Of a stretch of 64,000 nucleotides of DNA, positions 35,830 through 45,021 are shown one piece after another; the first letter of the stretch is position 1, and each line of letters starts with the position of its first letter. The stretch comes from an uncultured Clostridia bacterium (GTDB taxonomy: Bacteria > Bacillota > Clostridia > Oscillospirales > Ruminococcaceae). The notes beneath the pieces are model-generated. The model was not told the origin of the DNA. It searched no databases and saw only the letters and a program-made list of their open reading frames with translations. Made by a program: the position numbers and the translations under genes. The stretch covers positions 1 to 64,000 of the forward strand of contig CALXCO010000012.1 in assembly GCA_944386805.1 (NCBI GenBank), given 5' to 3'.

Positions 35830-37083
35830 TTATTCGTACAGCGGATATTTTGCGCACAGTTCGGTGACGGTCTTCCGGACCGCTTCCTTGTTGGCCTCAA
35901 AGTCAGCCGCAATCCGGTAGATGCAGTCGGCGATGACATCCATATCGTCCTCTTTGAACCCACGGGTGGTGACAGCAGGTGTGCCGAGACGGACACCGGA
36001 AGTGATGGTGGGTTTCTGGGGGTCGTTCGGGATGGCGTTCTTGTTGGCAGTGATATAGACCTCGTCGAGGTTGTGTTCCAGTTCCTTGCCGGTCATCTTC
36101 ATGTTGCGCAGGTCAAGCAGCATCAGGTGGTTGTCGGTACCGCCCGAAACCAGCTCCATGCCTCTGCGGGTCAGGCCGTGGGCAAGGGCGTCCGCATTGC
36201 GGACGATCTGGGTCTGGTACTCTTTGAACGAAGGCTTGAGCGCTTCCCCAAAGCAAACCGCCTTGCCTGCAATAACGTGCATCAGCGGACCACCCTGTGT
36301 ACCGGGGAAGATTGCCTTGTCGATCGCCTTTGCAAGGCTCTCACGGCAGAGAATCATGCCGCCGCGGGGACCGCGCAGCGTCTTATGGGTCGTCGTGGTG
36401 ACAACATCGGCATAGGGGACAGGATTGGGATGGAGTCCTGCCGCGACCAGACCGGCGATATGTGCCATATCGACCATCAGGTAAGCGCCGCATGCGTCGG
36501 CGACTTCTCTGAATTTGGCAAAGTCGATGGTCCGCGGATATGCGGATGCACCGGCGACAATCAGTTTGGGTTTGTGTTCCATCGCCAGCTTCATCAGCTG
36601 TTCGTAGTCAATCCGCCCGGTCTCAGGGTCGACACCGTAGGGGATGACATTGAAGTATTTACCGGAGATGTTGACCTTGGAGCCGTGGGTCAGATGGCCG
36701 CCCTCGTCCAGGTTCATGCCGAGGATGGTATCGCCGGGTTTGAGCAGTGCAAAATAAACGGCGATGTTGGCCTGTGCGCCGGAATGGGGCTGAACGTTTG
36801 CATGTTCGGCGCCGAACAGCTGGCAGGCACGGTTTCTCGCGATATCCTCGACGATATCGACGTATTCACAGCCGCCGTAGTACCGTTTTCCGGGATAACC
36901 TTCCGCGTATTTGTTGGTCAGGATGCTGCCCATTGCAGCCATGACAGCGGGAGATACAATATTTTCACTGGCAATCAGTTCAATATTGCGGCGTTGTCTG
37001 GAAAGTTCCTTCTGCATAGCTGATGCGACTTCGGGGTCAGTTTTGTTAATCAGGCCGATGGAATCGAGTAAATCTGCGTACAT
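35830..37083 (-). CDS. glyA: Serine hydroxymethyltransferase
   Basis: PLP enzyme that converts serine and tetrahydrofolate to glycine and methylene-THF. The 417 residues show [13 protein letters not shown], the PLP-binding Lys in [14 protein letters not shown], and the HSGAQAN segment. The ATG at 37083 has AGAGGG eight bases upstream. A longer frame upstream runs through the promoter and is not coding. The promoter contains a large dyad at 37175-37210. Confidence 0.97.
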   Translation of the reverse strand: MYADLLDSIGLINKTDPEVASAMQKELSRQRRNIELIASENIVSPAVMAAMGSILTNKYAEGYPGKRYYGGCEYVDIVEDIARNRACQLFGAEHANVQPHSGAQANIAVYFALLKPGDTILGMNLDEGGHLTHGSKVNISGKYFNVIPYGVDPETGRIDYEQLMKLAMEHKPKLIVAGASAYPRTIDFAKFREVADACGAYLMVDMAHIAGLVAAGLHPNPVPYADVVTTTTHKTLRGPRGGMILCRESLAKAIDKAIFPGTQGGPLMHVIAGKAVCFGEALKPSFKEYQTQIVRNADALAHGLTRRGMELVSGGTDNHLMLLDLRNMKMTGKELEHNLDEVYITANKNAIPNDPQKPTITSGVRLGTPAVTTRGFKEDDMDVIADCIYRIAADFEANKEAVRKTVTELCAKYPLYE

Positions 37084-37170
37084 AGTGAATCCCTCTTTCT
37101 TTTCACAGGGGCGGCTGATGCCGCACCTACTTTCCGGACGACATATTCGCCCGCATTTTTTAATGCCTAT

Positions 37171-37199
37171 ATTATACCCTATCCCCGGCGTTTTTGCAA
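37171..37199 (-). promoter_or_regulatory. Promoter of glyA
   Basis: Minus-strand TTGCAA (37194-37199), 17 bp, TATAAT (37171-37176). Confidence 0.78.
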
Positions 37200-37210
37200 G
37201 GGATAGGGTA
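37175..37210. promoter_or_regulatory. Large inverted repeat straddling the glyA promoter
   Basis: TACCCTATCCC (37175-37185) and GGGATAGGGTA (37200-37210) are perfect 11-bp arms, 14 bp apart. One arm covers the spacer and touches the -10; the other abuts the upstream side of the -35. This placement suits a repressor operator. A terminator for the upstream nuclease-family gene is less likely because no T run follows on the minus strand. Confidence 0.55.
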
Positions 37211-37238
37211 CGATTTTTCATATACCTGTCAGATGTTT

Positions 37239-38105
37239 TCAGAAGGCATAATCCGTCTCAACCGGGTAATGGTCGGAGAGGTACCGGCCGTTTACCTCAT
37301 CTTTCCACAGGCTGGTCGCGGTGTGGGCCTGAATAAATGGCTCGGTCGCGAAAATATAGTCAATTTTGATCTCGTCTTCCTTGTGGCCATAGCCGTGGAA
37401 GGTGATGCCGGTTTCCGAAGTCATGTCCTTCAATCCGAGGGCGGTCCCTTCCTCTCCAAACAGGGGTTTGAGTTCCGGGTCAGCGGGAGCGGCGTTGAAG
37501 TCGCCCATCAGCAATACCGGCAGCGGATGCTTTTCGTTATCTTCGCGGATGATGGCCAGCAGCTGCCGCAGACCGGCTTCTCTCGCCTCGGCGCACAGAT
37601 GGTCGAGATGGGTGTCATAGATGCGTGCGCACAGCTTCTGCTCCGGGAAATACACCTCGGCGACCGCACAGGTTCTGGGGCACTGGCTCTGGATATCAAA
37701 CCGGGAGCCGGGAACCTCAGGGGTCGGGGAGAGCCAGAACCCACGGTAGGAGAGCAGCTCCAGGTCATTGCGTACCGCAATCATCGGACGTTCTCCGCCG
37801 TAGTCGGCGTCACGTCCGTGTCCGACAAAGGTGTATTCCGGCAGCCGTTCCCGCAGCCATGCTGCCTGATGGGGCAGCAGTTCCTGAAAACCGATGATTT
37901 CAGGGCGTTCTGCCTGAATTTTGGCGAGGACCATATCCCGGCGGAATTCCCAGCTGTTGATGCCGTCGCCTTTGGGAAAGCGAAGCTTTGCCTGCGGACC
38001 GGCCTTTTCGATCGCACCGGCCGGAAGTTGGGCGATCATCTCCCGGAACTGTTGGTCATCCACCGGCTGGATATCGCAGCGGATATTAAAGGTGACAATT
38101 TTCAT
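37239..38105 (-). CDS. Endonuclease/exonuclease/phosphatase-family protein
   Basis: A 288-residue metal-dependent phosphoesterase fold. Signature residues are the Asn of VTFNIRCD, the Glu of [16 protein letters not shown], the DxN of LMGDFNAAP, and SDHYPV at the end. It has no signal peptide or membrane helix, so it is cytosolic. Members hydrolyse nucleic acid, inositol phosphate or lipid substrates; which one cannot be told. It lies upstream of glyA on the same strand, but glyA has its own promoter. Confidence 0.88.
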   Translation of the reverse strand: MKIVTFNIRCDIQPVDDQQFREMIAQLPAGAIEKAGPQAKLRFPKGDGINSWEFRRDMVLAKIQAERPEIIGFQELLPHQAAWLRERLPEYTFVGHGRDADYGGERPMIAVRNDLELLSYRGFWLSPTPEVPGSRFDIQSQCPRTCAVAEVYFPEQKLCARIYDTHLDHLCAEAREAGLRQLLAIIREDNEKHPLPVLLMGDFNAAPADPELKPLFGEEGTALGLKDMTSETGITFHGYGHKEDEIKIDYIFATEPFIQAHTATSLWKDEVNGRYLSDHYPVETDYAF

Positions 38106-38319
38106 GAATGTTACTCCTGCCTTTCTTATAAAAATGGCCAGTTACAGTATACCGCTATAGTCATTTTTTTTCAATTCCTTTTCATATTTTGCAGGATTTG
38201 AAAGACTTCCACCCGGAATATGCAGGATGTTCAAAAAAATACGCTACCAATTGCGCTGATTTTGTGGTAAAATAAAAGAGCCGTATGGGCATAAACTCAT
38301 AAGACAGGATGTGAATCAT

Positions 38320-39567
38320 ATGATTTCGATACGGAATAAATGGAAACAGGTTGTCCCCGTCTGTATTGCGGCAGCACTCCTGCTAACCGGATGCAGCACC
38401 GCCGGTGAAACCGACGCGGATGTTGAGGAATTTCTCGGCGTCCAGCTGCAGTCCTCCACGTCAGAGCTCACCGCTCAGGATGCACTGAAAAAGGCCGAGG
38501 ATTTTGTCAATGCGGCTGCTCCCGACCAGTTCCAGCTTTCGTTATCCTCCGAAGAGCCGCAGCTGATCGGCGACCAGCAGGTCTACCTCATTCAGCTGAC
38601 CACCCAGAGCGGCGGTGCTGCTTATGAACCCTTCCTTGCAGTGGATGCAGGGAGTGGGGGTTGGTACTCAAACTCCTCGGATGGGCCGGTGAAGCCGGCA
38701 ACAGAAGATAGGCCCAGGGCAAATAGTACCGAGGTCGCCAGCCTGACCCCTGAGGAACAGCAGAACCTCGCGGAGGCAAGCAGCTATGCCAGTGAAGTGC
38801 TGTCGGCGGGAACCGCGGACTTTGTCCTGACGCTGAAAACCGGCCAGTATGTCTATGCCGATGCAAACGCGGTGTATGTCGGTTACGGCGGCGAGGTCCA
38901 GCAGACCCTCTTCCATGATGGCAATGACAATGTCGTAATTGATGAGACGACCCTGCTGGCAAAGGATATGAACTTTGACGGATACGAAGATATTCTGCTC
39001 GCAGCTTCCAGCGGTGCGGTCAACAGCTATTATTATCTGTGGCTGTGCGACCCGGCAGAGGGCAATTATATCGCCTATCCGGGATTTGAAGACCTCGCGG
39101 CGCCTACTCCCAACCCTGAAACAGAACGCATCAGCACCTATGAACGGGGAAATGCCTCCGATTACAGCCAGGGCGTCTGGAAATGGGACGACAGCGGAAC
39201 CCTGACCCAGGTCAGCTCCTATCAGGTCGCGACCGATGAAGACGGGAACGTGACGATTTCCAGCACCGATGAGTCGGGTAATTCCAGCGAATTTACCGTC
39301 ACTAGTGAGGAATATACGACCGTCAATGAACTGATGTCCGGCGCGCTGGTCGATTACTGCATCAGCCGTTACGGCGGCAGTGAACAGCGTTCCTTCACCT
39401 TTGAGGGGATGGCGGATGTCACCGATGTCAGCTGCTATTCGGTGCTGATGACCGAGGGCGGCTCACCGGCAGTCAGACTGTATGTCGATGAAAGCAAGAC
39501 CTATATGGTGATGCTGGACGAGGACTGCGACGGCACACCCGAAGAGACAGTCAATATCAACGAATAA
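38320..39567 (+). CDS. Lipoprotein of unknown function with VCBS/FG-GAP-like segment
   Basis: A 415-residue secreted lipoprotein: signal peptide with lipobox LLTGC (Cys at about residue 25), then a polar Ser/Thr/Glu-rich body. DMNFDGYEDILL near residue 210 and DEDCDGTPEE at the C-terminus resemble calcium-binding D-x-D-x-D-G loops of FG-GAP/VCBS repeats. No catalytic motif is recognised. The ATG at 38320 is preferred to a GTG at 38311, which sits directly on the AGGA site. Confidence 0.8.
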   Translation: MISIRNKWKQVVPVCIAAALLLTGCSTAGETDADVEEFLGVQLQSSTSELTAQDALKKAEDFVNAAAPDQFQLSLSSEEPQLIGDQQVYLIQLTTQSGGAAYEPFLAVDAGSGGWYSNSSDGPVKPATEDRPRANSTEVASLTPEEQQNLAEASSYASEVLSAGTADFVLTLKTGQYVYADANAVYVGYGGEVQQTLFHDGNDNVVIDETTLLAKDMNFDGYEDILLAASSGAVNSYYYLWLCDPAEGNYIAYPGFEDLAAPTPNPETERISTYERGNASDYSQGVWKWDDSGTLTQVSSYQVATDEDGNVTISSTDESGNSSEFTVTSEEYTTVNELMSGALVDYCISRYGGSEQRSFTFEGMADVTDVSCYSVLMTEGGSPAVRLYVDESKTYMVMLDEDCDGTPEETVNINE

Positions 39568-39629
39568 CCTGGTTTAACCACAAAAGCGCCGTGACGGTCA
39601 TCGACCATCGCGGCGCTTTTTGTCATCGT

Positions 39630-40205
39630 TTATTCCGATACAGCCGGAGCAAATTTCAGCTTGTCCCGGTCGATCTGTTTCTGGTAGCGGTCCTGTTCCG
39701 AAAAGACACAGCCGCAATACTTCTGCATGTAAAATCCCAGCTCACGTGCCCGCTGGTTTCCGGCACGGAAGTTGGGGCGAAAATCACGGTAGAGAAACTG
39801 CACGCCGTACTGCCTGCCAAACCGTTCGGCAGCCGCGGCGATCAGCTCGTGACGCTGGTAAACACTCGCCAGCAGGGTCGTGGTAAATGCCTCGAATCCG
39901 TTTGCAGCGGCGAATTTTGCCGTCTCTTCCAGCCGGTGCTCATAACAATAGGTGCATCTTCCGTCGATGTCGCCGGCGACATGCCGGACAAACTCCCGCA
40001 GGCCGTAATCCTCCTGAACCAGCACCTCCATCCCGATGGTCGGCGCATAGGTCAGCAGACAGTCTCTTCTCGCCTGGTATTCCTTCCACGGATGGATATT
40101 CGGGTTGTACCAGAACGCGACCGGCTCAATACCTTCCTCCCGCAGCGGGTCGATGCAGGAAAGCGAGCAGGGCGCACAACAACAGTGAAGCAAAACTTTT
40201 TCCAT
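39630..40205 (-). CDS. queH: Epoxyqueuosine reductase QueH
   Basis: Iron-sulfur enzyme that performs the last step of queuosine synthesis in tRNA, reducing epoxyqueuosine; an analogue of QueG. The 191-residue protein has the family cysteines: CCCAPCSLSC near the N-terminus, CTYC in the middle and CGC near the end (KYCGCVFSEQDR). The ATG at 40205 follows AAAGGA. It begins 29 bases after the stop of the ABC-F gene on the same strand, so the two may share a transcript. Confidence 0.93.
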   Translation of the reverse strand: MEKVLLHCCCAPCSLSCIDPLREEGIEPVAFWYNPNIHPWKEYQARRDCLLTYAPTIGMEVLVQEDYGLREFVRHVAGDIDGRCTYCYEHRLEETAKFAAANGFEAFTTTLLASVYQRHELIAAAAERFGRQYGVQFLYRDFRPNFRAGNQRARELGFYMQKYCGCVFSEQDRYQKQIDRDKLKFAPAVSE

Positions 40206-40233
40206 AAGGGTTCCTTTCTGCCTGTCCATCAGG

Positions 40234-42159
40234 TCAACTCTCCGACAGGGACAGCCATTCTTCCATGTCTGCATCCTGTTCGGTGTGGAGCGCTTCCAGC
40301 TGTTCGCACAGCTGCTGCAGCTCCTCATATCCCATCTCTTCTCCCGCCATCTTCGATTCGATGTCGGCGATTTCGGTGTCGATCTCTTCCAGCCGCTTTT
40401 CCAGTGCCTTCATCCGGGCACGGATGCGTGCCGAAGCGGCACGCTGTTCCTTGCCGCGATTGTAGCTGACGGCGCCTGCCTTGGGTGCAGCGGGAGGCGG
40501 GGGAGCGGCCTGTGCGGCGGCAAGTGCTGCCGCGCGTTCTTTGGCCTGCATCTTTTCAATGTAATAATCATAGTTGCCGGGGAAGACCTCGACATGGTCG
40601 GAAAAGATTTCGATGATCTTGTCCGGCACACGCCGCAGCAGATACCGGTCATGCGAGACAAACAGCATCGTGCCGGGGAACTCCGCCAGTGCATCTTCAA
40701 GGATTTCCTTGCTGCGCAGGTCGAGGTGGTTGGTCGGTTCGTCCAGCATCAGGAAGTTGCCGCGCTCCGCCATCAGTACCGCAAAGGCAAGCTTGGCCCG
40801 TTCGCCGCCCGAAAGGACGCCGACATTTTTATAGACGTCTTCTCCGGTGAGCAGCACCCGCCCAAGTTCATTGCGGATTTCCGTTTCGGTCTTGCCGGGA
40901 TAACGGCTCCACAGCTCTTCCAAAACGGTATTATGCGGGTTCAGCTGGCGGTTTTCCTGGTCAAAATAGGCGATTTTGGTTTCGTCACCCCAGCGGTACC
41001 GGCCGCTGTCAAACGGAATCCGTCCCAGCAGCGCTTTGAGCAGGGAGGATTTGCCGATGCCGTTTTCACCGATGACGGCGACCTTGTCCCCGCGCTCAAT
41101 CTGGAACGACAGATGGTCAAACAGGTGCTTGCGTTTGTCAGCCTCACCGACTGTCAGCGACAGCTCTTTTGCCGTCAATACATCCTTGACCGGGTCACGG
41201 TCATAGGAAAAGTGCAGGTGCATCTCCCGGTTGTACTCTTTGGGCTTGTCGATCCGCTCCATCCGTTCCAGCTTTTTGACACGGGATTTCGCACTTTTGG
41301 AGGTGGTCGCACGGACAAGGTTGCGGGCGACATAATCTTCCAGATCGGCGATTTCTTCCTGCTGGGCTTCATATTCCTTTTCCCAGCGTGCCATCAGCTC
41401 GGCTTTCAGCACTTTATATTTTGAGTAGTTGCCGGGGAATACCCGCATCGACCCAAATTCTACCTCCCAGATCTCCGAAACCGTCTGGTCAAGAAAATAC
41501 CGGTCATGCGAGACGACAATGACCGCTCCACGGTATTCCGCCAGATGACCTTCCAGCCACCGCAGTGTCTTAAAGTCCAGATGGTTGGTCGGTTCGTCCA
41601 GAATCAGCAGCTCCGGTTCGCTGAGCAGCAGCTTGGCAAGTGCCAGTCGGGTTTTCTCACCGCCGGAGAGGGTGGAAATCTTTGTATCCAGATCCCGTCC
41701 GCCAAAACCCATACCGTTTAAGACCGACTGAATCTTGACGTCGACGACATAGCCGCCGTTTGCCTCAAAAAAAGACAGCTGCCGGTCATACTCAGCTGCA
41801 AACTTACGGTATTCAGGTGAATCGGGCTTGCACTGGCCCATTTCGATCTGTAAATCATCCATCTTCTGTCTGGCGGCCAGTACCTCCGAAAAGACGGTCC
41901 GCATCTCGGCACGGATGGTATTGGAGCCTTCCAGACCGCTGTTTTGGCGGAGGTAGCCGATGTTCAGCATCGGCTTGCGGGAAATTTCGCCCCACTCGTT
42001 TTCCAGCGCACCGGTGATCATATTCAGCAGGGTGGATTTACCGGCGCCGTTTGCGCCGATCAGGCCGATACGGGAATCCTCCTGCACGCTGGCGGTAATA
42101 TGTTCCAGGATGGTGTTTCCGGCGAAGGAAACGCCGATATCCTGTAATGAGAGCAGCAT
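40234..42159 (-). CDS. ABC-F family ATPase
   Basis: A 641-residue soluble protein with two ABC ATPase domains and no membrane segment. Walker A motifs are GANGAGKS and GENGIGKS; signatures are LSGGEKTRLALAKLL and LSGGERAKLAFAVLM; each has a DEPTNHLD Walker B. Between them is a basic linker (KSAKSRVKKLERM). The C-terminus has an Ala/Pro linker and a charged coiled coil (about 550-640). ABC-F proteins act on the ribosome in translation or antibiotic protection; the coiled coil recalls Uup/YdiF-type housekeeping members. The start follows AGGAAG. Confidence 0.93.
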   Translation of the reverse strand: MLLSLQDIGVSFAGNTILEHITASVQEDSRIGLIGANGAGKSTLLNMITGALENEWGEISRKPMLNIGYLRQNSGLEGSNTIRAEMRTVFSEVLAARQKMDDLQIEMGQCKPDSPEYRKFAAEYDRQLSFFEANGGYVVDVKIQSVLNGMGFGGRDLDTKISTLSGGEKTRLALAKLLLSEPELLILDEPTNHLDFKTLRWLEGHLAEYRGAVIVVSHDRYFLDQTVSEIWEVEFGSMRVFPGNYSKYKVLKAELMARWEKEYEAQQEEIADLEDYVARNLVRATTSKSAKSRVKKLERMERIDKPKEYNREMHLHFSYDRDPVKDVLTAKELSLTVGEADKRKHLFDHLSFQIERGDKVAVIGENGIGKSSLLKALLGRIPFDSGRYRWGDETKIAYFDQENRQLNPHNTVLEELWSRYPGKTETEIRNELGRVLLTGEDVYKNVGVLSGGERAKLAFAVLMAERGNFLMLDEPTNHLDLRSKEILEDALAEFPGTMLFVSHDRYLLRRVPDKIIEIFSDHVEVFPGNYDYYIEKMQAKERAAALAAAQAAPPPPAAPKAGAVSYNRGKEQRAASARIRARMKALEKRLEEIDTEIADIESKMAGEEMGYEELQQLCEQLEALHTEQDADMEEWLSLSES

Positions 42160-42255
42160 TGTCTTCTTCCTCCATTTTTGCAATAAATCTCTGTATATCA
42201 TCATAGCACAAATTGGCGTGCAGGTCAATCAGCGCCATATCCATCGGTCCAGGAC

Positions 42256-42288
42256 GCAAAAAACCGGGGAGACAACTGCCTCCCCGGC
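42256..42288 (-). terminator. Terminator of pyk
   Basis: CCGGGGAG/CTCCCCGG stem (with flanking GC pair) followed on the minus strand by TTTTTTGC. Confidence 0.86.
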
Positions 42289-42323
42289 TGTATTATAATA
42301 ACAATATAAAAATCAGGTTAAAA

Positions 42324-43745
42324 TCAGTCGCCGATCATATCGACTTTAATCAGGTTGGTGTTGCCCGACATGCCGTTGGTCATGCCGCCGGTGATGACAA
42401 TCCGGTCGCCGGCCTTCAGGCCGAAGGTCTTTTTCGCCTCTCTTGCTGCAACATAGAACAGCACCTCGGTCGAGTTGAAATATTCCACCATCACCGGAAT
42501 AACACCCCAGGACAATGCCAGCTTGCGCCAGGTCTTTTCGTTGGTGGTAACGCCGAGGATTGGGCAGGGGGAACGGAACCGGGAAACCATCCGGACCGTC
42601 TTGCCCGACAGCGAACATACCGCAATTGCCGATGCTTTCAGGTCAATCGCCATGCCGCAGGTCGCATGGGACAGCGCATCAACCGTATTCTTGATGTGGA
42701 AGTCCCCATCATGGAAACGATCGGTATAATCGATGTTTTTCTCGGTCCAGCGGGCAATCTTTGCCATCGCTTCAACTGCTTCGACCGGGTGGTCACCGGC
42801 TGCCGTCTCACCCGAAAGCATAATCGCACTGGTGCCGTCGTAGACAGCGTTTGCGACGTCGGAAATTTCGGCACGGGTCGGACGGAGGTTGTGAATCATC
42901 GATTCCAGCATTTCAGTTGCAGTAATGACCCGCTTGCCAAGCAGTCCGCACTTGGAAATCAGCATCTTCTGGATACCGGGCAGCTCCTCGTAGGGAATCT
43001 CGACGCCCATGTCACCACGGCCGATCATGATGCCGTCACACTGCGAGCAGATCTCTTCGATATTTGCCACACCCGAACGGTTTTCGATCTTGGCAATCAG
43101 GTCGATATCCTGGCCGCCGCCGATTTCATCCAGATAGTCGTGGATGTCCCGCAGATCCTGTGCACAGGAGACAAACGAGCAGGCGATAAAATCGACGTCA
43201 TTTTCCACGCCAAACTTGATGTCTTCCTTGTCCTGTTCGCTGAGGTATTCCTGTTTGAGAACCTTGCCGGGGAATGCCATGCTCTTGCGGTTGGAGAGCT
43301 CGCCGCTGTTCATAACACGGCAGATGACGTCGGTATCGGTCAGTTCTTCGACCTGGAAGCTCATCAGGCCGTTGTTGAGCAGGATTTTGTCGCCGACCTG
43401 GAGGTCCTGCGCCATCCCTTTGTAGCTGACCGAAACGCGGTGCTCATCACCCTCGACTTCCTCGGTGGTGAAGGTGAAAAGGTCGCCTTCATTGAGGTAA
43501 ACCTTGCCGTCTTTAAAGGTGCGGATACGGTATTCCGGGCCTTTGGTGTCCAGCAGGATTGCGATAGGCATATGCAGTTTCTGGCGGACCTTTTTGATCA
43601 GGTTCATTTTTTCGAGGTGCTCTTCGTGGGTGCCATGGGAGAAGTTGAGGCGGGCAACATTCATGCCGGCTTTGCACATCCGGGTCAGTGTCTCTTCATC
43701 CGAGCAGGCAGGGCCAATGGTACATACAATTTTTGTTTTTCTCAT
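42324..43745 (-). CDS. pyk: Pyruvate kinase
   Basis: Makes pyruvate and ATP from PEP at the end of glycolysis. The 473 residues carry RKTKIVCTIGPACSDEE, the catalytic Lys in LIAKIENRSG, and MIGRGDMGVEIPYEELP. It lacks the extra C-terminal PEP-utiliser-like domain of Bacillus pyruvate kinase. The ATG at 43745 has AAAGGA nine bases upstream. It is monocistronic. Confidence 0.96.
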   Translation of the reverse strand: MRKTKIVCTIGPACSDEETLTRMCKAGMNVARLNFSHGTHEEHLEKMNLIKKVRQKLHMPIAILLDTKGPEYRIRTFKDGKVYLNEGDLFTFTTEEVEGDEHRVSVSYKGMAQDLQVGDKILLNNGLMSFQVEELTDTDVICRVMNSGELSNRKSMAFPGKVLKQEYLSEQDKEDIKFGVENDVDFIACSFVSCAQDLRDIHDYLDEIGGGQDIDLIAKIENRSGVANIEEICSQCDGIMIGRGDMGVEIPYEELPGIQKMLISKCGLLGKRVITATEMLESMIHNLRPTRAEISDVANAVYDGTSAIMLSGETAAGDHPVEAVEAMAKIARWTEKNIDYTDRFHDGDFHIKNTVDALSHATCGMAIDLKASAIAVCSLSGKTVRMVSRFRSPCPILGVTTNEKTWRKLALSWGVIPVMVEYFNSTEVLFYVAAREAKKTFGLKAGDRIVITGGMTNGMSGNTNLIKVDMIGD

Positions 43746-43821
43746 AAAATACATTCCTTTCATTCGCAGTCAACAGACAGATCGGCCGCGGCTGCTCAAG
43801 GTCAGATTTATTTCGGTTCAT

Positions 43822-43850
43822 ATTATAGCATACCCGCTGTTGATTGAAAA
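43822..43850 (-). promoter_or_regulatory. Promoter of pyk
   Basis: Minus-strand TTTTCA (43845-43850), 17 bp, TATAAT (43822-43827). Confidence 0.6.
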
Positions 43851-43973
43851 GTATCGAAATTCACAACAAAAAGATTTTTTTGCAAAATTTATGGAAAAAG
43901 TATGGACTTTAGGACGCAGATATGCTATCCTTATCGTACTATAACGTTTTACTGAAAAAGGAGGATTTTTGCA

Positions 43974-44810
43974 ATGGCACTGATTCAGGCTGACTTTTTT
44001 TCCAAATCGCTGATGCGCACCGTCACCATCAACGTGATTATCCCGACCGATAAGGCGGTATTCCCCGGTATGGCCAAACCCGAAAAGAAACCGCTGAAAA
44101 CCCTTTATCTGCTGCACGGCATCTTCGGCAATTACACCGACTGGGTGACCGGGACCCGTCTGCAATCCTGGGCACAGGACAGGGGACTGTGTGTGGTCAT
44201 GCCGTCGGGTGATAACCATTTTTATGTCGACAATCCGGAGAGCGAGAGCTATTACGGCAAGTTTATCGGCGAGGACCTGGTCGAATTTACCCGCGATACC
44301 TTCCATCTGTCGGATAAACGGGAAGATACCTTCATCGGCGGACTGTCGATGGGCGGATATGGCGCCATCGTCAACGGGCTGAAATATTCCGATACCTTTG
44401 GCCGGATTATCATGCTGTCGGCCGGTCTGATTCTCGAACGGGTGCTCGCCTCGACGCCGGACGACCCGATGCCGACCCATCGCCGCGGCTTTTATCAGAG
44501 CGTCTTCGGCGACCTGTCCAAACTGGAGGGAAGCGACAAGGATTACCGTGCGCTGCTCCTCAGACTGAAAGAACAGGGAAAGGCACTCCCCGAAATCTAT
44601 CAGTGCTGCGGTACCGAAGACTTTCTGTACGGCCCCAACTGCGCATACCGTGACTTTTTGCGGGAGCAGGGGGTAAAGCTGACCTGGGAAGAAGGTCCCG
44701 GCAGTCATAACTGGGTGTTCTGGGATGAATATATTCTGCGTGCACTCGACTGGCTGCCGCTGGATGGGCGCGTTCAGGGCATCAGCAGCGGAAATGTCCG
44801 CAAATCATGA
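43974..44810 (+). CDS. Alpha/beta-hydrolase esterase (esterase D-like family)
   Basis: A 278-residue cytosolic esterase. LLHGIFGNYTDW is the oxyanion-hole region, GLSMGGYGA holds the nucleophilic Ser, and GSHNWVFWDEYI near the end supplies the His. Family members hydrolyse S-formylglutathione, feruloyl or acetyl esters; the substrate here is not apparent. AAGGAGGATTTTTGCA precedes the ATG. Confidence 0.91.
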   Translation: MALIQADFFSKSLMRTVTINVIIPTDKAVFPGMAKPEKKPLKTLYLLHGIFGNYTDWVTGTRLQSWAQDRGLCVVMPSGDNHFYVDNPESESYYGKFIGEDLVEFTRDTFHLSDKREDTFIGGLSMGGYGAIVNGLKYSDTFGRIIMLSAGLILERVLASTPDDPMPTHRRGFYQSVFGDLSKLEGSDKDYRALLLRLKEQGKALPEIYQCCGTEDFLYGPNCAYRDFLREQGVKLTWEEGPGSHNWVFWDEYILRALDWLPLDGRVQGISSGNVRKS

Positions 44811-44849
44811 AAAAAATTGGTCGTTTGGCGAATGTTCACCAAACCATCA

Positions 44850-44878
44850 TTGACAAATCCATCCAAAGGTATTAAAGT
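44850..44878 (+). promoter_or_regulatory. Probable promoter of the acyl-CoA synthetase gene
   Basis: TTGACA (44850-44855), 17 bp, TAAAGT (44873-44878), leaving a leader of about 135 nt with GC-rich GCCGGC repeats. Confidence 0.5.
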
Positions 44879-45021
44879 ATATATGATTATATGCTTAAAT
44901 ATAAGAAATTCTGGGAATCCTTTCCCTGACCGGCAGAATGGCGCCGGCCGGATCGCTGATTCCCGGAGTTTGTTCCGGTCTGCGATTGGTGACCGGCCGG
45001 CGGAGGAAAGGATTTGGAATT

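Noticed and set aside
35830..37221. A longer N-terminal form of GlyA starting at 37221
   Set aside because: The extra 46 codons run through the promoter and dyad, and the ATG at 37083 has a ribosome site and matches the family start.
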